From Mammaliicoccus sciuri (lineage in GTDB: Bacteria > Bacillota > Bacilli > Staphylococcales > Staphylococcaceae): a stretch of DNA of 52,971 nt. A program made the position numbers and the translations under genes. The stretch spans positions 1 through 52,971 of the forward strand of contig NZ_PPQD01000001.1 in the NCBI RefSeq assembly GCF_002901825.1, given 5' to 3'. Under the pieces are notes generated by a model. The model saw nothing but the letters and a program-made list of their open reading frames with translations, searched no databases and had not been told where the DNA came from. Shown here piece after piece: positions 1-11,687 of this stretch (its first letter is position 1; each line of letters begins with the position of its first letter).

Positions 1-72
1 GTAGTACATTTGGCTGATCTTCTCAGTGCCCTTTTAGGGCTGGTCAGTAATAGAAGCTTATAGCCGCAGAAC

Positions 73-98
73 AAACCACCCGTTAAACGGGTGGTTTT
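73..98. terminator. Hairpin terminator beyond the SNF transporter gene
   Basis: A 10-bp perfect stem (73-82 with 88-97, arms AAACCACCCG/CGGGTGGTTT) with a 5-base loop lies 13 bases past the stop of the minus-strand transporter gene. It has a moderate U run on either strand, so it could stop transcription both ways. Bases 1-60 hold another small stem-loop (GCCC/GGGC near 29-41) whose parent gene, if any, lies outside the window. Confidence 0.6.
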
Positions 99-110
99 GA
101 TTTGCGTTAT

Positions 111-1451
111 TTAAATTAATTGCCCGATGAATACGGCGATGATGATAATTGGAAGTACAAATTTAACTAAGAAATACCATGTATTTACAAAGAGTCTTCC
201 TTTTTTAGTATCGCTCATATTTAATTCTTTCATAATGATTTCTTTATTGAATATATGACCAACAAAGATGGTTACGCCAAATGCACCTATTGGCATTAAG
301 ATATTCGCGACTAAGTAATCCATATTATCAAAGAATGTACCGACACCGAATGTAAAGTCTTGGAGTAACCCGTTTGAAAGTGCTGATGGTATCCCGAATA
401 TAAAGACTAATATACCAATGATATATGACCATTTTTTTCTATTATCATTATTATTTTTAGTAATGTTTGAGATATTCAATTCTAATAACGAAATTGAAGA
501 TGTAATGGCTGCGAATAAAAATAATATTAAAAATAGTAAATAGAATAATTGACCGACAAACATTTGATCAAATACTTGTGGAAGGACGATAAATAATAAT
601 CCTGGTCCTTGGTTAGGTTCTAATCCAAATGCGAAAATAGCTGGGAAGATGGCTAACCCGGCTGCTATTGATACAGCTATGTTCATCCATACAATGGCAT
701 TCGCACTTTTGACGATATTTGTTTTACGATCTAAATATGAAGCGTATGTCATCATACCACATGTTCCTAATGATAATGCGAAGAACGATTGTCCTAGGGC
801 ATATAGTATACCTTCAGCACTTAAATCCGATACTTTTGGTTGTAGGAAATATTGAATTCCGTCTAAAGCGCCGTCTAAAGTGATCGATCTAATAATGACA
901 ATTACGAACGATATAAATAAAAGTGGCATCATGACTTTTGAAGCTTTCTCGATACCTTTTTCTACACCTTTACTGACAATAACTACAGTGAAAAGTATAA
1001 AAGCAAACTGACTCGCTAATGAATAAAATGGGTTAGATATATAATCATTAAAGATGTTGCCGTAATTATGTGATTGCGTTAATCCAAAGCTGTCTAAAAG
1101 TGTACGTATAATATATAAAATGATCCAACCACCGATAACACTATAGAATGAAAATAGTACAAAGACTGTTAAATTTCCAAGCCATCCTACTAAATTCCAA
1201 GATGATTTACCGGACACTTTTTTGAAGATGTTAGTAGAATATGTTCTACCATAGCGACCCAATACAAAGTCACTTAAAAGTAGTGGTAAGCCAACAAGCA
1301 ATGTGAAAATAATAAATATTAATAAAAATGCGCCACCACCGTATGTTCCAGCCATGTATGGGAATTTCCATACAGCACCAATTCCTATAGCTGACCCGGC
1401 ACTTGCTAGAACGAAACCGATACTGGACGACCATTGAGATAAATTTTTCAT
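111..1451 (-). CDS. SNF-family sodium-dependent transporter
   Basis: A 446-residue, very hydrophobic membrane protein of the neurotransmitter:sodium symporter (SNF) family, which imports amino acids or similar substrates with Na+. The start carries the family hallmark, the glycine-rich unwound first helix (GSAIGIGAVWKFPY, residues about 19-32) followed by GTYGGGAF. About 11-12 membrane segments fill the rest, the usual bacterial size. The ATG has an AGAAGGAA ribosome site. The gene appears monocistronic, with its own hairpin downstream and the nitroreductase terminator upstream. The substrate cannot be told from sequence; tryptophan, tyrosine or branched-chain amino acids are known for relatives. 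Confidence 0.9.
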   Translation of the reverse strand: MKNLSQWSSSIGFVLASAGSAIGIGAVWKFPYMAGTYGGGAFLLIFIIFTLLVGLPLLLSDFVLGRYGRTYSTNIFKKVSGKSSWNLVGWLGNLTVFVLFSFYSVIGGWIILYIIRTLLDSFGLTQSHNYGNIFNDYISNPFYSLASQFAFILFTVVIVSKGVEKGIEKASKVMMPLLFISFVIVIIRSITLDGALDGIQYFLQPKVSDLSAEGILYALGQSFFALSLGTCGMMTYASYLDRKTNIVKSANAIVWMNIAVSIAAGLAIFPAIFAFGLEPNQGPGLLFIVLPQVFDQMFVGQLFYLLFLILFLFAAITSSISLLELNISNITKNNNDNRKKWSYIIGILVFIFGIPSALSNGLLQDFTFGVGTFFDNMDYLVANILMPIGAFGVTIFVGHIFNKEIIMKELNMSDTKKGRLFVNTWYFLVKFVLPIIIIAVFIGQLI

Positions 1452-1568
1452 ATATATTCCTTCTTTTAATTGATATTCACTTTAAAGCGGTAAAGCTTTT
1501 AAGCAAAAAAATAAAACTCACAGCAATGAATTTTACACTATATTTTTGGATAATGCAATATTAAAAAA

Positions 1569-1596
1569 TATCGGCAACATAAGTTAGTTGCCGATA
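1569..1596 (-). terminator. Terminator of the nitroreductase gene
   Basis: Stem 1569-1578 (TATCGGCAAC) pairs with 1587-1596 (GTTGCCGATA) around an 8-base loop. On the minus strand it is followed by a run of six T, as expected for an intrinsic terminator just after the nitroreductase stop. Confidence 0.75.
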
Positions 1597-1628
1597 GGGT
1601 ATTATAATTAATAGAACGAATAAAGAAC

Positions 1629-2288
1629 TTATTCGCCGATTGAACCGTTACTTTCATCATTCCAAGCGATGATTCTATCTACTGGTAATCTACTAGAATC
1701 ATGTGGTGGTTTAACACCTTTACCAATAGCGATTAAATGAGCTGGTACATATCTAGAAGTATCAATATTTAATGCTTCTAATACAGCTGTTTTGTCAAAA
1801 CCGCCGATAGGGTTTGTATCGTAACCATGATCAGTCGCAATAAGCATTAATTGCATAGAGGCTAAGTTTGCATCCATTAAACCTTGTGCATTAAAGTAAC
1901 TTTCGTCAGCACTGCTAATTAAATTTGAAATTGTTTCAATAAAGTAATCTTTTGAATTTTCATCCATATAACCAAGTTCAACATTCTTCTCGTAAATATC
2001 GCTCACATATTCAGCGTGTTTTAAATCTGCAAGTACAAGAATAATTGCACTTGATGAATGTAATTGTCTTTGGTTGAACTGTACAAGATGGTCTAATTTT
2101 TGTTTTGTTTCTTCAGAATCGATGATAACAAAGCGCCATGGTTGTAAGTTGATTGATGAAGGTGCTTTAGTAGCAAGTGCTATCATTTCTTTTATTTCTT
2201 CTCTTGGAATTTTGAAGTTTGGGTCGAATTCTTTAACTGATTTTCTTTTATTAATAATTTCAGTTAATGAAAGCTTTGAGTGTGTCAT
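1629..2288 (-). CDS. Nitroreductase-family NAD(P)H oxidoreductase (YdgI-like)
   Basis: A 219-residue FMN-dependent nitroreductase-family protein, predicted to be a cytoplasmic homodimer reducing nitro compounds or quinones with NAD(P)H. The N-terminal FMN-binding signature is visible (RKSVKEF at about 15-21, then APSSINLQPWRF at about 42-53). Later blocks HGYDTNPIGGFDK and RYVPAHLIAIGKG closely match what I recall of Bacillus subtilis YdgI. The ATG has a strong AAGGAGA site. It is a single gene with its own terminator. The natural substrate is unknown; the nearby nitronate monooxygenase and two MhqE-like dioxygenases suggest electrophile detoxification, which is inference. Confidence 0.88.
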   Translation of the reverse strand: MTHSKLSLTEIINKRKSVKEFDPNFKIPREEIKEMIALATKAPSSINLQPWRFVIIDSEETKQKLDHLVQFNQRQLHSSSAIILVLADLKHAEYVSDIYEKNVELGYMDENSKDYFIETISNLISSADESYFNAQGLMDANLASMQLMLIATDHGYDTNPIGGFDKTAVLEALNIDTSRYVPAHLIAIGKGVKPPHDSSRLPVDRIIAWNDESNGSIGE

Positions 2289-2388
2289 TTTATTTCTCCT
2301 TTTAGTATGATGTCATTATAATGCACCAATTAACTAAAAAAATAAAATGATTAGCTTACGAAATAAATTTTTTTAGGAGGGATTGTCA

Positions 2389-3429
2389 TTGGAATCGAAA
2401 ATATTAATCACAGAACTGGATAAAACGATTTTTCTAGCGGGTATGGCTGGAGGTATTACAACACCTGATTTAGTGGCTTCAGTTTGTAATGAAGGCGGCT
2501 TTGGACAAATTGGTGCTGGATATATGACGCCTGATGCTTTAGCTAAAGATATAGACCAAATTAGACAAATGACGACTGAACCGTTCGGCGTCAATTTATT
2601 TGTGCCAGAGTATCCGGCTGTTGATCAAGAAAAAGTTGATTTTATGAATAAAATATTACATCCCATAACTGAAAAATTAAACAGCAATCAAATACAGGAT
2701 GTTTCAATAGATGTGAATTTTGATGACATGTTAAACGTGATTATAGATAAACATGTTGAATATGTAAGCTTCACATTTGGTAAGCCTTCAGAAAAACTCG
2801 TTCGCAAATTACATGGTCATCATATTAATGTAATAGGGACAGCAACAGATTTAAATGAAGCTCAAGCTTTGGAATCCATAGGTATTGATGCGATAGTGAT
2901 TCAAGGTAGTGAAGCGGGTGGTCATAGAGGTTCATTTGAACAATCATTGCCAGAAAATCGTCTCACAACTGAGCAATTGTTTAATCAAATTTATCCTTTG
3001 ATTAACGTTCCATTAATAGTAGCGGGTGGTATTACAACACCTGAATTAGCGAAAAATTATATTCAAAAAGGTGCTAGTGCAGTTCAACTGGGTACAGCAT
3101 TCTTAACGACACATGAAAGTGGTGCGCCAGAAGTGCATAAAGATGCCATATTAAAGGCACATCCAGATGATATTATATTAACGAATACGTTTAGTGGCCG
3201 TTATGCAAATGGTATTATAAATCCCTTTATACAGTATATGGAACAGTTTAAAGATGATATTTGTCCGTATCCTATTCAAAATATATTAACACAACCTTTA
3301 AGAGGGCAGTCTAAAAAGTTAAAGAATAAGGATTATATGAATTTATGGTGTGGAACAAATCCGGAAGGTGCCAAAGATGAAAGTGTCCGTGCATTAATGG
3401 ATAGATATCATAAAGCAATAAAAAGCTGA
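2389..3429 (+). CDS. Nitronate monooxygenase family protein
   Basis: A cytoplasmic FMN TIM-barrel enzyme (2-nitropropane dioxygenase family) that oxidises alkyl nitronates such as the toxin propionate 3-nitronate. Visible hallmarks are AGMAGGITTPDLV near the N terminus, the flavin-site GSEAGGHRG in the middle and AGGITTPELAKNYIQKGASAVQLGTAF towards the C terminus, split by normal family spacing. There are two in-frame TTG codons, at 2383 and 2389. AGGAGG at 2375-2380 leaves only 2 bases to the first but 8 to the second, so I choose 2389 (346 residues). The stop codon lies inside the downstream hairpin. Some family members have other roles (for example enoyl-reductase-like FabK), so the reaction is not proved. 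Confidence 0.87.
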   Translation: MESKILITELDKTIFLAGMAGGITTPDLVASVCNEGGFGQIGAGYMTPDALAKDIDQIRQMTTEPFGVNLFVPEYPAVDQEKVDFMNKILHPITEKLNSNQIQDVSIDVNFDDMLNVIIDKHVEYVSFTFGKPSEKLVRKLHGHHINVIGTATDLNEAQALESIGIDAIVIQGSEAGGHRGSFEQSLPENRLTTEQLFNQIYPLINVPLIVAGGITTPELAKNYIQKGASAVQLGTAFLTTHESGAPEVHKDAILKAHPDDIILTNTFSGRYANGIINPFIQYMEQFKDDICPYPIQNILTQPLRGQSKKLKNKDYMNLWCGTNPEGAKDESVRALMDRYHKAIKS

Positions 3430-3454
3430 CTTCGATTGCGATGTCAGCTTTTCT
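3421..3454. terminator. Bidirectional terminator between convergent genes
   Basis: AAAAGCTGAC (3421-3430) pairs with GTCAGCTTTT (3443-3452). The stem contains the stop codon of the upstream gene and sits 6 bases from the stop of the convergent acetyltransferase gene, so one hairpin serves both. Confidence 0.85.
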
Positions 3455-3457
3455 AAT

Positions 3458-4114
3458 TTATAAATCCATAGATTCTAATAATTCGTATACAAATTCTCGA
3501 TTGTTTTCATTTCCGTGTATATATTTGTTGATGTAACAAGAACGAATACTCGGTGAGATAACGTCTTTTTGAAGCGGCAAGTATTGCTTAATATATAAAT
3601 CTATTGGCGTAGGTGCTAATGATTTTTGTGGATTCGGTTGTATATAAGGGATGTCTTGTTGAACTTCATAACCATGTCTATTAAAGAAGTTCTTACGTAA
3701 AATCGCTTCTTCTTTACCACTGTTGTTTTCGTATGATTCTTCTCCAAACGATTCCAACATAATCATGTTAGCATCTCTTCCATGAACATCTTGAGCATGT
3801 TTATGAAGTTCTGTTTCAATTCTTTCCAATGTTTGTCCGCCAACACGCTGATTGCGGTATTCAGGATGCGTCATTAAATAAATGATAAAAGCTGAATTTG
3901 TTGTAGGTTCATAATGACCTGTAGATAAACTTACGACCGTGTCATCAATTAAACCAACTAAAAATATATAATGTTTCTTTATGTAATCAGATGTTAGCGA
4001 ATGGATAAAGACATGGCGGTCTTCTCGCAACTCTGCCTTGAAAATATCTTCATACATTTCTAATGCTTTTTTGAATAATGGATCATCGATAGATGTGACA
4101 ACTTCAAAATTCAT
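3458..4114 (-). CDS. GNAT-family acetyltransferase
   Basis: A 218-residue protein with a GNAT acetyl-CoA-binding fold in its first two thirds. Motif A reads YRNQRVGGQTLERIE (about residues 86-100), preceded by a beta strand with IIYLMTHPE. The C-terminal ~60 residues extend beyond a minimal GNAT domain. The ATG has a GAGGGG site. Substrate unknown: members acetylate small amines, antibiotics or protein N termini. It is a single gene between its two hairpins, with nothing in the neighbourhood to point to a substrate. Confidence 0.75.
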   Translation of the reverse strand: MNFEVVTSIDDPLFKKALEMYEDIFKAELREDRHVFIHSLTSDYIKKHYIFLVGLIDDTVVSLSTGHYEPTTNSAFIIYLMTHPEYRNQRVGGQTLERIETELHKHAQDVHGRDANMIMLESFGEESYENNSGKEEAILRKNFFNRHGYEVQQDIPYIQPNPQKSLAPTPIDLYIKQYLPLQKDVISPSIRSCYINKYIHGNENNREFVYELLESMDL

Positions 4115-4201
4115 AGTTATGAACCCCTCATAATCAATATTTTATAATATTATAACATAAGATTTTAGTGGTAGTAGTATCGTATTGAGGAAATAAAAAG
4201 A

Positions 4202-4235
4202 GAGACCGGGACATTACACTATGTCCCAGCCTCTT
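4202..4235 (-). terminator. Terminator of the GGCTGGGACA hairpin family, copy 1
   Basis: Read on the minus strand, an AGAGGCTGGGACAT arm pairs with ATGTCCCGGTCTCT and runs into T-rich sequence. Closely related hairpins occur at 24336-24376 and 51819-51850. This copy lies after the gene at 3458-4114 on its upstream side and beyond the stop of the gene at 4252-5832, which is the gene it would terminate. Confidence 0.8.
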
Positions 4236-4251
4236 AAGATATTATATTGTC

Positions 4252-5832
4252 TTATTTAGGATTATCATCTGTAGGGTTATTGATATCCGCTTCTTCATGT
4301 CTGACTTTTTCAGAGACATGTTCAGTATCTTGAACTTTATTTTTCTTAATGACGATTTCTTCAGATACGACATTTTCTTTTTCTACGTTTACACGTTCTT
4401 CGTGTAAGGGAATGTGTACGGAATCATCATCATTTGCGTTAAAATCTTCGTCTACTTTCTCATTAACAGGTCTACGTTCGATTGTTACTTCTTCACGTTC
4501 AACAGGTACATCAAATTCTTGTTCTTCTTCAACAACATGTTTATCAACAGATGCTTCACCTGTTTCAACATTCTCTTTGTCTACATTTAGACGTTCTTCA
4601 TGAAGTTGAACAGCTTCTTCATCTACATTGTTATCTTGTGTGTCGTTATTGTAGGACTGTTGAGATGCATAAACATTTGTATCTTGTTCATCTTGACTAG
4701 AAGAGAAGTTAGATTCACGTGTTGTTGTTTCATTTGATGTTGGTGGCTCAACACTTTCGTTTGGTTTATCGTAATTTAAGCTTGAACGCTCTGTTTCCAC
4801 ATCATCATCATGCACTCTTGAGAATGATGATTCATTTTCTCTTGTTAAATCTCGTTGATCTTTAACATTATCTGTTTCACCATATTGAGTAGACGTATTT
4901 GTCGTTTCTCGATTATTCAAGTCTTCTAAATCTCTTTCATTATCGCTAGAGTAGACTCTTCTATCATCTTGTACTTCATCTTCTGTTTCTTGTTGTTCTC
5001 TTTGTTCGTTTGCATAACCAGCAGCACCAAGACCTGAAGCACCAGCTAAATTAGCTGATGTTGATGTGCCATCATGGTTGATGTTTGAATCATCTACATC
5101 ATCATGGGCTACATCTTCTTCATTAATATTATTACCATATCGATTAGTATTTACATCTCTATCTGTTTCAGCTTCATTATCGAATGATGATGCTTCTGTT
5201 TTTTCTGTTTCAGTACCTTTAGTAATATCATTTTCAGATACTTCATCTTGCTGATTAAATTCATCTTCTCTTTCAGCTTTATCAAAATCAGATGCTTCAT
5301 CTACAGCTTCATCATGATCTTGATCAGAAGATGAATGCGCGGCAGTGGCACCAGCGCCCGCAGCACCTGCACCTAATCCGGCACCAGCAGCTGTACCTTT
5401 AGATACGCCACTTTCTTCGCTCTCATCACTAGAAAATGGTTTCGTGTTATCGTAATGCTCATTTCCTGTTTGAGAGTCTTTAGGGTGATCTGAATCATAG
5501 TTTTCAGTATCACTTATATTGTCATTATCAACATATAATAATATTTTTCCGTTATTAAGTTCTTGTTTGTATCCATCTAATTCTTCTTCTGGAACATTTA
5601 AACTAGATAGTACACGTTCTTCAGCACTTTCACCTGAGAATAGTGCAGTAATCTTGTCACTAAATGAACCTCTTGAGTTCTTCACTTTAACATCCGTGTA
5701 GTCTAAGGAGTTATCATCTAACTTGTCTTCGGAAATAACTTGTAAGTCACTTTCTCCGACGCCTTCTTCTTTTAATTGATCAATACGTTGCAGTAAATCA
5801 CTTTCGCTACTAAATTTTTCTATTTTACCCAT
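4252..5832 (-). CDS. YflT/YsnF-domain acidic general stress protein
   Basis: A 526-residue, strongly acidic protein with three parts. Residues 1-100 match the YflT (general stress protein 17M-type) domain. About 105-410 is a low-complexity segment rich in D, E, N, S and T, probably disordered, broken by two glycine/alanine-rich patches (GTAAGAGLGAGAAGAGA near 147-163, and LAGASGLGAAGYA). The C-terminal ~110 residues hold two YsnF/AvaK (DUF2382) repeats, seen as LHEERLNVDKENV and LHEERVNVEKENV. No signal peptide is visible. A GGAGG site lies 7 bases before the ATG. A sigma-B promoter about 110 bases upstream fits a general stress role. The molecular function of these domains is unknown. Confidence 0.82.
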   Translation of the reverse strand: MGKIEKFSSESDLLQRIDQLKEEGVGESDLQVISEDKLDDNSLDYTDVKVKNSRGSFSDKITALFSGESAEERVLSSLNVPEEELDGYKQELNNGKILLYVDNDNISDTENYDSDHPKDSQTGNEHYDNTKPFSSDESEESGVSKGTAAGAGLGAGAAGAGATAAHSSSDQDHDEAVDEASDFDKAEREDEFNQQDEVSENDITKGTETEKTEASSFDNEAETDRDVNTNRYGNNINEEDVAHDDVDDSNINHDGTSTSANLAGASGLGAAGYANEQREQQETEDEVQDDRRVYSSDNERDLEDLNNRETTNTSTQYGETDNVKDQRDLTRENESSFSRVHDDDVETERSSLNYDKPNESVEPPTSNETTTRESNFSSSQDEQDTNVYASQQSYNNDTQDNNVDEEAVQLHEERLNVDKENVETGEASVDKHVVEEEQEFDVPVEREEVTIERRPVNEKVDEDFNANDDDSVHIPLHEERVNVEKENVVSEEIVIKKNKVQDTEHVSEKVRHEEADINNPTDDNPK

Positions 5833-5944
5833 ACTAAAACCTCCATAAATTTGTAATGTGTAAAAATCTTATCAACAGTGATTATTCTCTAGGTGTTTAC
5901 ATACTTAATAAATATTGTCTACGTAAATACAATATAATTCACAA

Positions 5945-5969
5945 ATACCCTTGTGGAGGAGAATCAAAC
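5945..5969 (-). promoter_or_regulatory. Sigma-B promoter for the YflT/YsnF gene
   Basis: On the minus strand GTTTGA (5969-5964) and GGGTAT (5950-5945) are 13 bases apart, an almost perfect match to the sigma-B consensus GTTT(A/T)(A/T)-N12-15-GGGTAT. It would give a leader of roughly 100 bases before the ATG at 5832. Confidence 0.8.
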
Positions 5970-6053
5970 AAAATTCTATTAACTTTCTAATTATTTGGAT
6001 TTTTCAGTCTATTTAAAATCGCTTAAAATAGCGCTAACATAAGGTTTTGCCTA

Positions 6054-6082
6054 TTGTAAAAATACTGAAATTTTGTTATTAT
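6054..6082 (+). promoter_or_regulatory. Probable promoter of the xpt operon
   Basis: TTGTAA (6054-6059) and TATTAT (6077-6082) have a 17-base spacer and place the transcript start about 15-20 bases before the guanine aptamer. There is no better sigma-A candidate between the sigma-B promoter and the aptamer. Confidence 0.6.
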
Positions 6083-6105
6083 CAATGAATAATTTATTAC
6101 TAAAA

Positions 6106-6175
6106 ACTCATATAATCTGAAGAATATGGCTTTGGAAGTTTCTACCGTGTTGCCTTAAACGACACGACTATGAGT
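6106..6175 (+). promoter_or_regulatory. Guanine (purine) riboswitch aptamer
   Basis: All conserved purine-aptamer blocks are present in order: ACTCATATAATC (P1/J1-2), GAATATGGC, GTTTCTACC, CTTAAAC and GACTATGAGT. The ligand-pairing base in the last block is C (GACTATG), which specifies guanine or hypoxanthine over adenine. The 3' strand of P1 (ATGAGTAAA, 6170-6178) is exactly complementary to TTTACTCAT at 6230-6238, so it can be captured in an alternative fold. I could not resolve one obvious terminator hairpin in the 120 bases before the xpt start. The ligand should switch off xpt-pbuX-guaB-guaA. Confidence 0.96.
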
Positions 6176-6298
6176 AAATGAATAACACTGGAATCAGACT
6201 ATCCAAAATGGTGTGGTTTTATATTATTTTTTACTCATCTTACCTATTTTCTAGGATTAAGGTGTGTTTTTTTTAATCTAAATGAGGAGGCGAGTAGT

Positions 6299-6874
6299 GT
6301 GAGGACACTACAAGATAGGGTTAAAGAAGATGGTGTAGTCATCGATGAAAAGATTCTTAAGGTTGATTCATTTTTAAATCACCAAATTGATGCAAAGTTA
6401 ATGTATGAAGTTGGTCAAGTTATTACGGAACATTTTAAAGACAAGAAAATTACGAAAGTACTTACGATTGAAGCGTCAGGTATCGCGCCTGCTATTATGG
6501 CATCCTTACATTTAGATGTGCCATGTTTATTTGCGAAAAAAGCAAAACCATCTACAATGACATCTGAATTTTATCAAACAGATATTCACTCATTTACTAA
6601 AAATACAACGAGTACAGTGGTTATTGCGAAACAATTTTTAAATGAGGATGATCATGTATTAATTATTGATGACTTTTTAGCGAATGGAGAAGCATCATTA
6701 GGATTACATCACTTAGTTCAAGCAGCAAATGCAACAACATCTGGAATTGGAATTGTTATAGAAAAAAGTTTCCAACCGGGCAGAGAGAAGTTGGAATCTG
6801 AAGGATTAGAAGTCTTATCTCTATGCCAAGTTGCTTCATTATTAGGAAATACAGTCAAACTGGTAGGAGAATAA
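6299..6874 (+). CDS. xpt: Xanthine phosphoribosyltransferase
   Basis: Cytoplasmic salvage enzyme making XMP from xanthine and PRPP, the precursor that GuaA turns into GMP. It is 191 residues, the normal length. The PRPP-binding signature VLIIDDFLANGEAS lies at 120-133 and the purine-site region IEASGIAPAIMASL at about 57-70. The start is GTG, with AGGAGG 8 bases before it. First gene of the riboswitch-controlled operon; pbuX starts one base after the stop codon. Confidence 0.97.
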   Translation: MRTLQDRVKEDGVVIDEKILKVDSFLNHQIDAKLMYEVGQVITEHFKDKKITKVLTIEASGIAPAIMASLHLDVPCLFAKKAKPSTMTSEFYQTDIHSFTKNTTSTVVIAKQFLNEDDHVLIIDDFLANGEASLGLHHLVQAANATTSGIGIVIEKSFQPGREKLESEGLEVLSLCQVASLLGNTVKLVGE

Positions 6875-6875
6875 C

Positions 6876-9648
<2,773 letters not shown>

Positions 9649-9667
9649 TTAAAGGAGAACTACAATT

Positions 9668-11212
9668 ATGGAAATGGCTTTTGAACAAGAGTTAATTCTT
9701 GTATTGGATTTTGGTAGTCAATATAATCAATTGATTACACGTCGTATAAGAGAAATGGGCGTATACAGTGAGTTACACGACCATGAAATCTCTATCGAAG
9801 AAATTAAAAAAATGAATCCTAAAGGTATTATACTTTCAGGTGGACCAAATTCAGTATACGAAGAAGGATCATTCACAGTTGATCCTGAAATCTTTGAACT
9901 AGGTATTCCTGTTTTAGGTATTTGTTACGGTATGCAATTAATGACTAAATTATTAGGTGGTTCTGTAGAAAGAGCTAACGAACGTGAATACGGTAAAGCA
10001 ACATTAAATGTTAAATCAGATGACGAGTTATTCTTCAGCTTACCTAATAGTCAAACAGTTTGGATGAGTCACAGTGACAAAGTAATCGATATTCCTGAGA
10101 ACTTTGAAATCATTGCAGACAGCCCAAGTTGTCAAAATGCAGCAATTGAAGATAAATCAAGAAAATTATACGGTGTACAATTCCATCCAGAAGTAAGACA
10201 TACTGAATACGGAAATGACTTATTAAGAAACTTCATTCGTCGTGTTTGTGAATGTACAGGAAACTGGACAATGGAAAACTTTGTTGAAATCGAAGTAGAA
10301 AAAATTAGAGAACAAGTTGGCGATCGTAAAGTATTATGTGCGATGAGTGGTGGCGTTGATTCATCAGTTGTAGCAGTATTACTTCATAAAGCAATTGGCG
10401 ATCAATTAACTTGTATCTTCGTAGACCATGGCTTGCTTAGAAAAGGTGAAGGCGACATGGTAATGGAGAACTTTGGTGAAGGATTCAATATGAACATCAT
10501 TAGAGTAGATGCCAAAGAACGTTTCATGAATAAATTAGCTGGCGTTTCAGATCCTGAGAAAAAACGTAAAATTATCGGTAATGAATTTGTATATGTATTT
10601 GATGACGAAGCATCAAAATTAGAAGGTGTAGATTTCCTTGCACAAGGTACGCTATATACAGATATTATTGAGTCAGGTACAAAGACTGCACAAACGATTA
10701 AATCACACCATAACGTAGGTGGATTACCAGAAGACATGCAGTTCCAATTAATCGAACCAATTAATACACTATTTAAAGACGAAGTACGAGCACTAGGAAT
10801 CGAATTAGGCATACCAGAACATTTAGTATGGCGCCAACCATTCCCAGGCCCAGGTTTAGGAATTCGTGTATTAGGTGAAATTACTGAAGAAAAATTAGAA
10901 ATCGTAAGAGAATCAGACGCAATTCTAAGAGAAGTCGTGCGTGAAGAAGGTCTAGAAAGAGACATTTGGCAATACTTCACAGTGTTACCAGATATCCGTT
11001 CAGTAGGTGTTATGGGAGACTACCGTACATATGACTACACAGTCGGCGTACGTGCAGTAACATCAATAGACGGCATGACAAGTGACTTCGCAAGAATTGA
11101 CTGGGAAGTCTTACAAAAAGTATCAAGCCGTATCGTAAACGAAGTAGACCACGTAAATAGAGTTGTCTATGACATTACATCTAAGCCCCCAAGCACAATC
11201 GAGTGGGAATAA
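9668..11212 (+). CDS. guaA: GMP synthase (glutamine-hydrolysing)
   Basis: Converts XMP to GMP with ATP and glutamine. 514 residues: a class I glutamine amidotransferase domain at about 8-200 (nucleophile cysteine in GICYGMQL, His/Glu in [11 protein letters not shown]), an ATP-pyrophosphatase domain (P-loop [10 protein letters not shown] near 228-237), and a C-terminal dimerisation domain ending KPPSTIEWE, as in staphylococcal GuaA. AAGGAGA precedes the ATG; the second in-frame ATG (9674) is less well spaced. Last gene of the operon, 19 bases after guaB and followed by a strong terminator. Confidence 0.97.
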   Translation: MEMAFEQELILVLDFGSQYNQLITRRIREMGVYSELHDHEISIEEIKKMNPKGIILSGGPNSVYEEGSFTVDPEIFELGIPVLGICYGMQLMTKLLGGSVERANEREYGKATLNVKSDDELFFSLPNSQTVWMSHSDKVIDIPENFEIIADSPSCQNAAIEDKSRKLYGVQFHPEVRHTEYGNDLLRNFIRRVCECTGNWTMENFVEIEVEKIREQVGDRKVLCAMSGGVDSSVVAVLLHKAIGDQLTCIFVDHGLLRKGEGDMVMENFGEGFNMNIIRVDAKERFMNKLAGVSDPEKKRKIIGNEFVYVFDDEASKLEGVDFLAQGTLYTDIIESGTKTAQTIKSHHNVGGLPEDMQFQLIEPINTLFKDEVRALGIELGIPEHLVWRQPFPGPGLGIRVLGEITEEKLEIVRESDAILREVVREEGLERDIWQYFTVLPDIRSVGVMGDYRTYDYTVGVRAVTSIDGMTSDFARIDWEVLQKVSSRIVNEVDHVNRVVYDITSKPPSTIEWE

Positions 11213-11219
11213 GATAATT

Positions 11220-11257
11220 AAACACCCCTTTAGCCTTAACGGTTAGAGGGGTGTTTA
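11220..11257 (+). terminator. Terminator of the xpt-guaA operon
   Basis: AAACACCCCT pairs with AGGGGTGTTT, with an inner TAGCC/GGTTA stem, followed by T-rich sequence, directly after the guaA stop. Confidence 0.85.
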
Positions 11258-11335
11258 TATTTTCATAAAGCATTTCATATGTTTGTAATTTTTATTTTAT
11301 ATATATTGGAATATATAGACAAGGAGGCGTTATGA

Positions 11336-11656
11336 ATGTTCGTTGCACAAGCAATTTTTTCTACTAAAGATGAGGCATCTAAGGCTATATTAGATAATAA
11401 AGCTAGTCATGCTAAACAAGATTTTGAAGGTTTTGAGGGCTTTATTGATGCTCAAGTTTGGAAGTCTGAAACGGGAAGTAAGTTAGAATATGCAATTGTT
11501 TCTAAATGGAATGATAAGAAAGATTTTCAAGCTTGGATTTCTAGACCTTCTCATGTTGAAGAGCATAAAAATATGAGTAAAGAAAAGAAAGAAAACGAAG
11601 AAGCGAAAGTTTCAAAAATCGAAAAGCAAATTAAAAAATACGAACTTGTAGATTAA
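11336..11656 (+). CDS. ABM-domain protein, distantly IsdG/HmoA-like
   Basis: A 106-residue cytoplasmic protein with the dimeric ferredoxin-like antibiotic biosynthesis monooxygenase (ABM) fold, which includes the heme-degrading IsdG/IsdI enzymes. The tryptophan and histidine of the IsdG triad have plausible counterparts (Trp67 in FQAWISRP and His77 in EEHKNM, 10 apart as in IsdG). The N-terminal asparagine is not present: the sequence starts MFVAQAIFS. The last 30 residues are a charged helix. AAGGAGG lies 8 bases before the ATG at 11336. Heme binding is possible but enzyme activity is doubtful without the Asn. Monocistronic, with its own terminator. Confidence 0.75.
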   Translation: MFVAQAIFSTKDEASKAILDNKASHAKQDFEGFEGFIDAQVWKSETGSKLEYAIVSKWNDKKDFQAWISRPSHVEEHKNMSKEKKENEEAKVSKIEKQIKKYELVD

Positions 11657-11687
11657 TAAGTAAGTTATTTTAAGGAGCTTATAAAAT

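Noticed and set aside
11336-11656. Heme oxygenase IsdG/IsdI
   Set aside because: The N-terminal catalytic Asn is missing (the sequence reads VAQAIF), so I call only the ABM fold.
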